Of a stretch of DNA of 64,000 nt, positions 10,701 through 26,119 are shown piece by piece. The notes beneath the pieces are model-generated. The model saw only the letters and a program-made list of their open reading frames with translations, had not been told where the DNA came from and made no database searches. Numbering within the stretch: position 1 is the first letter of the stretch; every line of letters starts with the position of its first letter. The stretch is from assembly GCA_023055425.1 (NCBI GenBank), contig JALGPY010000001.1:137851368-137915367 (forward strand), written 5' to 3'. This DNA is from Linanthus parryae (lineage: Eukaryota > Streptophyta > Magnoliopsida > Ericales > Polemoniaceae). Both the position numbers and the translations under genes were made by a program.

Positions 10701-10957
10701 ACTGTGCAATGTTGAAGGTCATAATTGAAAGGGAGGAAGATCATGAGATGGTAGTACAAAGCAGAGATATGTTGATCTTCCCTTCTATGACGAAGCTAAA
10801 TCTTCATTATCTACCTGAGTTGACGAACATTTGGTTGGGAGATTGCCCGCTGCTGAAGCCGACTGGTATCAGTATCCGTGGTTGTCCAAAAGCTGCTCAA
10901 CATTCTGAAATCGCGTCTGGAAATAGTGGGGAAATTGTCGAACTGAACACAACCTGA
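7781..10957 (+). CDS. CC-NBS-LRR (NLR) disease-resistance-like protein with altered nucleotide-binding motifs
   Basis: Single open frame of 1058 aa. Order: a short Rx-type coiled-coil N-terminus (~1-130, VLLDAEEKKGKVKSIKDWL), NB-ARC (~155-380), an unusual insert with an internal repeat (~400-480), leucine-rich repeats (~605-760) and a long LRR-like tail. NLRs are intracellular immune receptors switched by ADP/ATP. Several switch residues differ: P-loop GRTGMGTTT (185-193) has Thr191 in place of the invariant Lys; kinase-2 is LLVLDE (261-266) rather than LDD; RNBS-B reads ITTLGE rather than TTR; GLPLA is replaced by GVPRS (350-354); the MHD-like site appears to be MVE (~550-552). The first ~25 residues of a typical CC are missing. 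It is intact as an ORF but may be a non-canonical or decaying NLR. Confidence 0.85.
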   Translation: MSTLVHVHRLLFELRNLDHGEIRPTWVSGVGDELDVLRRNLDRIGSVLLDAEEKKGKVKSIKDWLVKVRSVCYDVDELLEELSPESSFRRRRKTEKRYEMKVPNETSYPIEMQHKIKLIRERCDDIESERNRLPLINSIKRDSTSQSVVGTASVFGRDEERKHVTQLLLGEQNTKKNVSFISIVGRTGMGTTTLAQVVYNSGEVRDHFELMIWVCLSGGQGPERICKDIISSVTGKQSDNKHEMGAVAYKLKTVLDGRKFLLVLDETWITEPIEWMEVEELLSAGAKGSKVLITTLGESDAPAATAIYHLKKLSRDASWALFSEFAFEQRQLPESAIVEIGKQIVEKCRGVPRSIKSVGRILRLMKNVSDWLEFQKYDLALIITLNTFLLEFDRTFVPTPEMKKATIVTADQPENQRPLDENDPFKFQKNDLPQIVGPDRISVGSDSTDTDQTFELTLETEGTIVVTADQTENQIPLDSTDRNIDPIHTLEVSVDGRRRASFLNLKLQIFHFSHLPDIPKGQRFEGALFYSDDYLISMEEKAQSGGKQVMVEMIQDTFSKEEAGPSSSILPKKINDISMWEHVVLGISEAEDAAPAVQSKEVVMIKISSLPDNPTFPNLTILLLQKDKSLRKLDDSFFANMPSLHVLDLSETGLRSLPSSLFKLTALEALLLRDCNNLDNLQADICNLGNLKVLDVKGTELYNLPEEVNNLTKLEFLRVSFYGAYDPSEYSTLPPQLIPTSTISNLPLLKALSIIVHPSDWRWNNQADAMTDEVGSLCELTYLQFCFTEVRLVELFMKISPSWKKNALRKFKFIVGQDIDRIVCRVPEKVVSEFDRHDRCLRYVNGNEIPGGFAGLLVRVTAFYLDHHCVTKNLSEFGHENFMELEFCVVRECPNVVEIVDNSERSDSVVLPNIQHLSLHYLWKLENFWKGFVPQGSLSCLKFLSVHTCHKLEVLFTRPLLCCFKNLKELVVEDCAMLKVIIEREEDHEMVVQSRDMLIFPSMTKLNLHYLPELTNIWLGDCPLLKPTGISIRGCPKAAQHSEIASGNSGEIVELNTT
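8978..9222 (+). repeat. Internal coding repeat in the NLR insert
   Basis: Residues ~405-420 (ATIVTADQPENQRPLD) recur at ~463-478 (TIVVTADQTENQIPLD), about 58 residues apart, each preceded by a TF..T.E segment. This tandem duplication sits where ARC2 would normally begin and is not part of any NLR domain I know. Confidence 0.7.
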
Positions 10958-11036
10958 AGATATTCTCCTACTGCCTCTGGAAGGACTGAGTGTGAAAGTT
11001 GGTAGGAGTGATTTTGAGGTGGAGTGTGTTTGTTTG

Positions 11037-11038
<2 letters not shown>

Positions 11039-11084
<46 letters not shown>
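11039..11084 (+). repeat. Poly(T) tract, about 46 bases
   Basis: Uninterrupted T run about 80 bp downstream of the NLR stop. The paralogous position in the tandem copy (near 15670-15725) has ordinary sequence instead. It could be an expanded homopolymer or the poly(A) tail of a minus-strand retro-insertion. Confidence 0.9.
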
Positions 11085-11085
<1 letters not shown>

Positions 11086-12135
11086 AAATGGAAGATGCTT
11101 TTGCTGTTGTGCCTCCAAGTTCTTGAGAGTTACCATCCAAATGTTCATTAATGACCAAAGGGTAGATGGCAGTGCAAGGTGTTTTTGAGTCATTTAACAA
11201 CACATGATGGCCATGGAAGTTCTCAGGTTAGTTGTGACTGTTTGCATTCTGTTTCAGCTGAAGAGCTGGAAGTTAGTATGAACAGTGGGAATGTAACAAA
11301 TTATTGCCAGATCAATGGAGAAAGAGCGCTCACTAACTGTTTTCTGAAGACTGATGCTGAAGTTGAAGAACAAGGTTACTCCTGGAACTGTTGGTTCAAC
11401 TGCTGTGGTTGTGATTCCGGAGCTGTGTGGGAAAGAATAGTGGGGAAATTGTTGAACTGAACACCACCTGAAGATGTTCTCCAACTGCCTCTGGGAAGAA
11501 AGACTGAGTGTGATAGTTGGTAGGATTGTTTTTGAGATGGGCTGTGTTCATCTTTGAGGATTTTTGCGTCTGTGTGTGGATTTTTGAGATGGGTTGTGCT
11601 CCAATTGTTTTCTGAAGACTGGTGCTGAAGTTGGAGAACTGCTGTGGCTGCTCCTGGAACCGTTGGTTCAACTGCTGTGGTTGCTGTCAACTGTACATCA
11701 TATTATAGTGGCAAAATCACGGCGATTCCAGAGCTGTGTGGGAAAGAGCCGATGCCTTTGTCTGTTGATCGCAAACGGGATCGTGAAGTTGGATATGCAA
11801 GGATTGAAGCAGCCGAGGCAAGGTAAATTCAGTGGAATGGACACCCGGTTCATGGTGTTCCACATCCAGGAGTGAAGTTTCTCCCAAGAGCCAATGAAGA
11901 TGAGAATGTCTTATTCTGGCCAGTGATGGTTTTGTGGGGCAAAAGAATAATTGTGCTGCACTATATATCTTCTTCTGTGAGGAGAGAAAGAATCGACCCA
12001 GCAACTGAAGCTTCAGCTGAAGCAGCAGCAGAATGCCTCTCCAACCGCGTAGTCTTCTTAGAGGAATCAAGGAGAAGTGATTGTGGACTTGTGGTGGACT
12101 TGAAAACCAAAAGAAGCTTCAAAGTCGAAACCTAA
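11085..12135 (+). pseudogene. Clade-A PP2C protein phosphatase pseudogene (ABI1/HAB1-like), copy 1
   Basis: Fragments in changing frames match the order of a plant group-A PP2C. They are EMEDAFAVVP (11085), DGHGSSQV with AEELEV (from 11206), TNCFLKTDAEVE, GTVGSTAVVAV (~11659), KEPMPLSVD.K.DRE..YARIEAA (~11745), then RIDPATEAS.EAAAECLSNR and VVDLKTKRSFK (11990-12130). In the family DGHG supplies a metal ligand and the enzyme dephosphorylates SnRK2 kinases in abscisic-acid signalling. Here stops and shifts abolish the frame. No intron is visible across the fragments, which suggests a processed copy. A piece is duplicated and interleaved with an NLR tail at 11440-11600. Confidence 0.75.
11425..11600 (+). 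pseudogene. Extra copy of the NLR 3' end inserted within the PP2C relic
   Basis: The sequence coding for GEIVELNTT* at 10928-10957, plus ~100 bp of 3' flank, recurs here (ATTGTTGAACTGAACACCACC and following). PP2C sequence flanks it on both sides: CFLKTDAEVE before and CFLKTGAEVG after. The arrangement is a local shuffled duplication. Confidence 0.7.
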
Positions 12136-12778
12136 CGTGCAACTCATTCGTGGGTATGTTGCAAACCGTGACCCAAGTTCCCAGTTCTCAAGTCGCAACC
12201 GCACACTCGCTTGCCAAATCAGCCCAAGAAGAAGCTTGTTTTTGCCCCTAGCTTTGGCAGAGCCTTCCCTTTTGCTGTTTTTTCTTAACTTTGTTTTGGA
12301 ACTTTTGAAGGGGATATGTCCCCTAGAACTCTCGCCTGTATGAACCATTTTCCTTCTATGATATCATTTTGTGCCGGTGAGAGAAAGCAATTTCAGTAAA
12401 ATTGCTGATAAGTATTGACATATAAATTTGACATACAGAAAAGAGCACTGTTTCACTGTTCGCCATAATCTTCTCAATCAATTCACTCTGACCGACTAAT
12501 TTAGCTAACTAAATACAATACGAAAATGTGTTAATCTTCTCATACAATTGTATGTCTTTCTTAACACTACAATATTATGAAAAAGATTAGGAAACTTTCA
12601 TATCATATCGTTAGCAAATTTTCATATCATATTGTGACATCTCAAAAGTCAACTGAGAAGATTCTGACAAACGGACCAAGTACATTTCTTCCAATCCATC
12701 CCGAACGAGAGATTTTTGTATGCTCTAGAGTAAACGGCGTAGCCTTGCTCTAACCATACAGCACATAACACATATTGA
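12136..12778. repeat. 3' flank of tandem unit 1, with a segment repeated at 17200-17560
   Basis: The block from about 12380 to 12715 aligns to 17200-17560. Shared landmarks are 'agagcactgtttcactgtt', 'acactacaatattatgaaaa' and 'acatttcttccaatccatcc'. It therefore marks the end of each tandem repeat unit. No gene is visible here. Confidence 0.7.
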
Positions 12779-12818
12779 AGAAAGACAAAAGCTTGAGGAA
12801 ACTAGTTGAGTCATTCTT

Positions 12819-13543
12819 TGTTAGTAAAAATAATCTGCGTAGACAGTAAAAACTAAAAAATAAACCATGAACCTGTCACCAAACTTGATGGATTGAAGAA
12901 GAAGAGGAACACGTTGACGAACGTTTTCCTTAAAGCGATTTGCCCCCCGGTGCTATCGGATTTTCACGGAACAAACGCCTCACAGGACTCCTCTTGTCGC
13001 AATCAACCGGCGTAGCACTTGCCCTTGATCGCGCGGACGGAAAGACTTGATGAACAGTACTTGAGAGCAAGAAAGAGATGGAGACTGAGATTGAGAGTGA
13101 CAGAGATGATTGTTCTGTGTTTTTATTGAGAACTCAATTCTCAATTTATAGCCATTGGAAGATGGTTCAGGTGGGCAACGTATGCCCTCTCTTCATCTTC
13201 AATTCACGTACGTTCTGTACGTTCCAACTAGGGCATTCAATAGAAGATAATTGGGCATTCAATTAGGAGATAATTAATATGTAATAAAAATATAAACGCC
13301 ATATTATATCTGCGTCGACCCACGACCCACACCCGCCCAAAGCGGTCCGCGCGTGTGTTTATTATTTTTATTCAACACAATTCTTCCCCAAAAATTGCAG
13401 TCTAATTAACGTCATCTCAACACAAATTACACGGACAATTTGCTCATTCACCTGAACAACATTGTACCGTAACACCCTCAATCACCAGTTTATCTCATGA
13501 GCTTAAGTTGAGCTCAAACTTCAACTCACGAGATTATCCAACA
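12819..13543 (-). mobile_element. Solo LTR in the NLR pseudogene (725 bp)
   Basis: Begins TGTTAG and ends CCAACA; flanked by identical 5-bp duplications TTCTT (12814-12818 and 13544-13548). Removing it rejoins the LRR sequence seen in copy 1. A TATA-like CTATAAATTG and an AATAAA read from the minus strand suggest minus orientation. No internal region remains, so it is an LTR left by recombination. Confidence 0.9.
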
Positions 13544-14100
13544 TTCTTCACTAACATGCCCTCCCTTCAAGTTTTGGACCTATCAGAAACCGGATTGAGG
13601 TCTGTCTCTACCATCATCTCTTTTCAAGCTTACTGCACCGGAATTTAGATAATCTGCAAGCTGATACTGGCAATCTTGGGAACTTAAAGGTGCTCGATGT
13701 CAAAGGAACCGAGTTATATAGCCTTCCTGCGGAGATTAATAACTTGACCAAGCTAGAGTTCTTGCGAGTATCCTTTTATGGGGCCTATGATCCTAGCGAG
13801 TATAGCACCTTGCCTCACATGTTGATTTCCACTTCAACAATCTCAAATCTTCAATCACTGAAAGCATTGAGCATAATCGTTCACCCAAGCGATTGGAGAT
13901 GGAACGATCAAGCAGATGCAATAACAAATAAGGTGGGGAAGTTGGATGAGCTGACTTATCTCCAGTTCTGGTTCAGCGAAGTCAGACTTGTAGAAATATT
14001 CATGAAAATAAGCCCGTCGTGGAAAAGGGATACTCTGTGCAAGTTCAAGTTCATTGTGGGCCAGGATATAGACCGAATCGTGTGCCGGGTCCCGGAGAAG

Positions 14101-14920
14101 TGTTGGGGAATCCGGGCTCAAACACGACAATATAACCAAGTCGTAGCGGAAGCAAAAACGCCCAAAAATCAAACTTTCCCCATGAATATGCAAATAAACG
14201 GAGAGCACCACAATTACAAGTAGACAATAAGTTAAAAACGAGACAAGACAATTTGTTACGTGGAAAACCCGAAATCGGGAAAAACCACGGAGTCACTCTC
14301 GACTCAAAGCTTCCACTATAATCAACAATAGTAGGATACACCACTCTAGTACCACTAGAGTATAATCACATCCCAGAAATTAACTATCTTGGGATCAACA
14401 ACCCCCACCAACACCAACTAGGTGAACAAGCAAAGTAGAAACCCTACTCTAGGGATAACACAAAGAGAGCGAGAGGAGATAATCCGAACCGGTTCATTAG
14501 AAGAGCACGCCGCAAGGATCAATCCCCTGAAATTTGAGGCGAAACGGACCAAATTTCACCGTCGAATCTGGCCGGGACAGCTGCTGGTCGTGGCTTTCAA
14601 AACAACCCAGAACCTCTCTGCCTTTTGCTTTCTCCCTAAGCAAAACCCTCACCTCACACTCTCTGCTGCCTCTACCCGTGAGACACCCAACTCACAATAT
14701 ATGAGACAAAACAAAAACACCATCCACATGGCTCCACGTGGCCTACTCAAGAACCACACACACACATTAGTGTGAATCTAATCCACGGGTATCACAAGCT
14801 GGAAGATACCAGCAACCAATTCAAATGAATTTCCTTTTTTTTTTTCTTTTTTTTTTTATTATCTCATGAGAAGTTATCTAGTGTGGCGAGTCCACCAATG
14901 AGGTGGACCCCACACCAACA
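14101..14920 (-). mobile_element. Solo LTR in the NLR pseudogene (820 bp)
   Basis: Begins TGTTGG and ends CCAACA; flanked by AGAAG on both sides (14096-14100 and 14921-14925). Excision restores the codons for VPEKVVSEFD as in copy 1. Minus orientation is a guess from TATA-like sequence. It is unrelated in sequence to the 12819 solo LTR as far as I can see. Confidence 0.9.
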
Positions 14921-15725
14921 AGAAGGTGGTTTCCGAATTCGATAAGCACGATCGGTCTTTGAGATATGTAAATGGTGATGAAATACCTGTGGGATTCGCA
15001 GGCCTACTTGTACGTGTGACAACATTTTATCTGGAACATCATTGTCTGACGAAGAACTTATCAGAATTCGGTCATGATAATTTCATGGAACTGGAGTTTT
15101 GTGTTGTGAGGGAGTGCCCAAACGTGGTGGAAATCATCGATAACAGTGAAGGGAGCGACTACGCTGTGCTGCCGAATGTTCAGCACTTGAGCCTGCATTA
15201 TTTATGGAAGCTGGAAAACTTCTGGAAGGGTTCAGTTCCCCAAGGAAGTCTTTCTTGTCTGATGTTTCTATCAGTACACGCGTGTCATAAGCTAGAAGCC
15301 CTTTTTACTCGGTCGTTGCTGCATTGTTTCAAGAACTTGAAGGAGTTAGTGGTTGAAGACTGTGCAATGTTGAAGGTCATAATCAAAAGGGAGGAAGATC
15401 ATGAGATGGTGCAAAGCAGAGATATGTTCTTCCCTTCTATGACGAAGCTACATCTTCATTATCTACCAGAGTTGACAAACGTTTGGTTGGGAGATTGCCC
15501 GCTGCTGAAGCCGATTGGTATCAGTATCCGTGGTTGTCCAAAAGCTGCTCAACATTCTGGAAATAATGTGGAAATTGTCGAACTGAACACCACCTGAAGA
15601 TGATCTCAAACTGCCTCTGTGAAGAAGGACTGAGTGGGAAAGTTGGTAGGAGTGTTTTTGAGGTGGATTGTGTTCCTTTTTGAGGATTTTTTACATCTGT
15701 GTGTGGATTGTGGAAGGAGGCGTGA

Positions 15726-16303
15726 AATGGAAGATGCTTTTGCTGTTGTGCCTCAGTTCTAGAGATTTCCCATCCAAATGTGGTAAATGGCATGTTGTTG
15801 AAGTCAGTTAACAACACATGATGGCCATGAAAGTTCTCAGGTTAGTTGTGATCTTCTGCATTCTGTTTTAGCTGAAGAGTTGGAAGTTAGTATGAACAGT
15901 TTAATGAGTGGGAATGTAAAGAACGATTGCCAGATCAATGGAGAAGAATGCTTCACTAACTGTTGTTTTCTGAAGACTGATGCCTGAAGTTGGAGAACAA
16001 GGTTTGCTTCTGGAACTGTTGGCTCAACTCCTGTGGTTGCTGTCATCTGTTCATCACATATTATAGAGGCAAGAAGGTAAATTCAGTGGAATGGACACGG
16101 GGTTTTTAGGGTTCCACATCAAGTAGTCATGTTTCTCCCAAGAGACAAAGAAGATGATGAATAATGTCTTATTCTGGCCAGGAATCGACTCAGCAGCAGA
16201 ATGCTCTCTCCAACTGTGATCTTCATAGACGAAGCAAGGACAACATCACGGTGATTGTGGCGGACTTGAAATGCCTCAGAAAGTTCAAAATCAAAAACTA
16301 ACG
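15726..16303 (+). pseudogene. Clade-A PP2C pseudogene, copy 2
   Basis: Co-duplicated with the NLR tail. Recognisable pieces: EMEDAFAVVP (15727), DGHE for the DGHG box (~15820), AEELEV, GTVGSTPVVAVICSSHII (~16015), and RSKDNITVIVADL...RKFK (16237-16300). It has lost the middle of the domain and shows several frame breaks. It lacks the shuffled NLR insert found in copy 1, so it may be closer to the arrangement before duplication. Confidence 0.7.
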
Positions 16304-17828
16304 CGGGTATGTTGTCGACTTGAGATTTGACATAGCCAAGACAGTCTAATTTCCATGGACTTCAAGAATGTCCAGTTTTTTCTGCATAAATCATACTGGC
16401 TATTTTTTATTATTATTATTATTATTATTTTTTGAGAAAATACTGGCTATTTTTAGTTTGGAATAAGGGGGAGATCCTGCAAGGTGCACCATGCCGTTAG
16501 AATTGGCATTGTGGTGTAACTGTATTGGTACCGAAGTTGTATTCAATATGTGACCGAGGTTCCTATCTCCACTGTTTGCATCTCTGTATTCATGTATTAT
16601 TATTATTATTATTATGTATCCACCGAATTTGAAAGCTTTGTGAGGCAGTTCAGGACCTCAGGTTGTGCAATGTTTTGACATTGTGTTTTTCCTATTACAT
16701 GAAAGAAAATGTCTCGTAAGATACAAATATATAATCATTAATTAGATTACTCGAACATTTCCAGAGTTAATAACATGAGGCGACTTAAATATTTATTCGT
16801 AGTTCTTCATTGGCACCTACGTAGATGTATATGGCCGGGCATAAGACCATTTTTTTTATAAGAGCATAAGACCATATTGACATTGGGTTACTGCTGCCTT
16901 GGTTCCAATTCGACGAATGGATCCTATGGTTGAGAAGGCCACCTTCCACTTTCGAGAGGTGGGAACCAAACCAGCAACGCAAAACCCAACCCAAGCGGAC
17001 GGGTTGAATCAGTCTCAGTGACTCAATCTCAACAGAGCCCGTGACCCCAAATGAGTAGGTGGTAGCAGCGGTAAAGTGTATAACTGCTCCATCGACAACT
17101 TTCTATTGACAAGCTTACGCTCAAGGAACTCTGCCATCCCCAATTGTGCGAAACCTTGCTGGTACTAGCACAGTTTGCTCCAGCAAATCACAAAATATTT
17201 CTACTGAAAACAATTCCGGTAAGATTACAGAGAGGTATTGATATACATTAATTGACATAAAGAAAAAAGAGCACTGTTTCACTGTTTTGCCAAAATCTGC
17301 CCAGTACCACCGTTCATCAGTTCACTTTGACTGACCAATTTACCTACAACATGATATGAAAATATGTTTATCTTTACATAATATTATTATTGTACATCTT
17401 TCTTGACACTACAATATTATGAAAAATACTAGCAAATTTTCGTATCATATCATTAGTTACATTAGTCGGTCAAAGTGAACTCCCTAAAGTCAATTGAAAA
17501 TATTATGGCGAAACAGACCAAATACATTTCTTCCAATCCATCCCGAACACAACATGGCCCATTATTAATCTTTTCACAAGTTTAGAACCGAATAGTTACA
17601 ACAGTTATTGAAAATAATCTGTATAACAAGAATTAAATGTAAGAACTACAACCACAACGAGAATTTTCTATCACAGACATCCCCTATCAATTGGAATTAT
17701 CCGAAGAAACATTACGGAAAGACCAGCTAAATTTTCTCATACGAAGAACAGTGTTGTATTCTTTTACAATGCACGATATGAGAATCAATAGCAAAAAGAA
17801 TTAAGTAGTAGTACAAATTGAGGCAAGA
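16304..17828. other. Intergenic region; end of tandem unit 2
   Basis: Contains two short (ATT)n tracts (about 16411-16432 and 16594-16614) and the 17200-17560 block that repeats 12380-12715. I see no gene. The last ~270 bp are 3' flank of RPT6, which is transcribed toward this region. Confidence 0.7.
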
Positions 17829-24475
<6,647 letters not shown>

Positions 24476-24573
24476 TGATAGAACTTGAAAACCCTAGGAG
24501 GAATTGGGAGGAAGAAGACGATAGATGGTTGTGCTGTTCTCAGAGTTTGGTTCGCATCTGAGAGAGATACAAG

Positions 24574-24580
24574 TTTTATA
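24574..24580 (-). promoter_or_regulatory. Candidate TATA box of RPT6
   Basis: TATAAAA on the minus strand about 100 bp upstream of the start codon, a normal distance for a short 5' UTR. Confidence 0.5.
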
Positions 24581-24835
24581 GGAAAATACTTGACCCACCC
24601 CTCAAGCCAACTTAAGAGCATTGTGGGTGTGTGTTTTCTTGTGAGATTGTTTACTTTTTTCAAAAAAAAAAAAAAAAAAAACACTCTTTTAAAAAATATA
24701 TATCATTCGTGTTTTTTTTTAGGGAATTTCTTTTTTTAGATACTGAAAAAACTTACTAATAAATATAGTACGATGAATTACATTTTAAATGAAATTTTGG
24801 ATATAACTAGTTAACAGTTCTCGTTCAGTGACTTA

Positions 24836-25980
24836 GTGCCCTTAGGGAGTGGCGGATCCAACGTTGGGGTATCAGCCGCTACAGGCACAGGACGTCGGCA
24901 TCGCCCCATTACTGCGGATGAGGAGGAGATCGTAGAATATGATGGGAAGTTTTGCGGAGAGGTCGTCAAGGAGTACAACCACTGCTTGGTAGGCTCTTAC
25001 TTACTCCGACTAGAGTGAATGTCTGGGCCATGAAGACTCTGTTCCAGTCAGACTTGCACATAGGGTGAAAAGTTTAGTATCTACGAAGCCAGTCACAACA
25101 TCTTTATTTTCAAGTTTCCTGACAATGAATCCATGACTAGGGTTTTGTAAGCAGAAGCATGGGTTATTTATGGCAACTTGCTCTGTCTCAAGTCCTGGAT
25201 TGTAGGAGTAACAGTCGAGTTGAAAACTTTCTCTAATATTGATGTTTGGATTCTAGTACGGAATCTACCAATCTTCTTCCTGTAGCCAGGGGCAACAATG
25301 AAGACGGTCGTTAATATGGGGAAAGTTCTTCCTGTAGCCAGGGGCAACAATGAAGACGGTCGTTAATATGGGGGAAGTTCTTGCCGCGAATGACAAGGTG
25401 CTCTCTAGCAGTGAAGGGGATTATAATAGGATAAGGGTCAGAATATATGCGAACAATCCACTGCGCATAGGAGGATACATCTAGGCGAGAAAGTATGGTT
25501 GGATTATAATTATGGAAGAATACCTGATATTTGTGAATTGTGCGGTTGTTTAAAACACTGTAGTGATCAGTGCAACCTGGAAGCTAAAGCAGAGCTGAAT
25601 CAGACCATTTCGGGTTATGGGGATTGGCTTCTCTTCAAGCCCCCACCCCCTCGCAAAAAAAAAAAAGTATCCACGTGTCCGCGAGTCTCCATAGCCCAAC
25701 CCAAAATTTATGACAGATGACCGTCAGGATCAAGTCTCAGAAAATAGCCAAATGTATGTTGATTCAAGCAATCGTTTGAGCGACGCTAATTCCAACTTGA
25801 AGGGGGTTGAGCAACCTACATGGCCGGAGATGGAGGTTGAGGGTACTCTCAAACCCTCTGCTATTGTAACAAAGGTTTATGCAAATGTGACTTACCTCAA
25901 CCCTTTGGCAGATTTACGGACGTGCCAACGAAGGAGCAACCGTAAGACTCAATTAGCACCACAAGGTTTGAGAAACTGAG
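24836..25980 (+). pseudogene. LINE ORF1 relic (DUF4283 + zinc knuckle)
   Basis: Plus-strand frames resemble DUF4283: ADEEEIVEYDGKFCGEVV, then HNIFIFKFPDNESMTRVL and AEAWVIYGNLLCLKSW around 25095-25200. Near 25500-25565 there is RIPDICELCGCLKHCSDQC, a CX2CX4HX4C knuckle. Stops and a 52-bp tandem duplication at 25279-25382 disrupt it. Endonuclease and RT are absent, so it is an ORF1-only fragment. Confidence 0.75.
25275..25382. repeat. 52-bp perfect or near-perfect tandem duplication
   Basis: The segment beginning CCTGTAGCCAGGGGCAACAA at 25279 recurs at 25331 and continues through TTAATATGGGG. The copies are nearly identical, so the duplication is recent relative to the decayed LINE relic that contains it. 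Confidence 0.9.
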
Positions 25981-26119
25981 TAATGAGAAATGAAAAACTA
26001 TTGCTCGACAGCATGACAATGTGGCCTTGGTCATCTCCATGCGGCATGCCTGAGATAAGCCCATTGATCATAGAATGTTTGAAATTTGGGCACACGCATC
26101 ATCCTTGCGCGCAAATTCC

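Larger units (their letters stand above)
12779..15597 (+). pseudogene. Second NLR copy: LRR-only pseudogene split by two solo LTRs
   Basis: Three pieces align to the 3' part of the first NLR: 12779-12818 (to 9650-9690), 13544-14100 (to 9690-10266) and 14926-15597 (to 10267-10957). CC and NB-ARC are absent, since similarity begins abruptly at the start of the LRRs. Insertion and deletion changes near 13600-13660 break the frame. The two open pieces are 13690-14100 (KGTELYSLPAEINNLTKLEF) and 14926-15597 (ending VEIVELNTT like copy 1). It is a truncated, twice-interrupted paralogue. Confidence 0.9.

Noticed and set aside
13690..14223. A 177-aa frame as a separate small NLR gene
   Set aside because: It is the LRR part of the pseudogene running into the solo LTR, and it lacks a natural start and domain.
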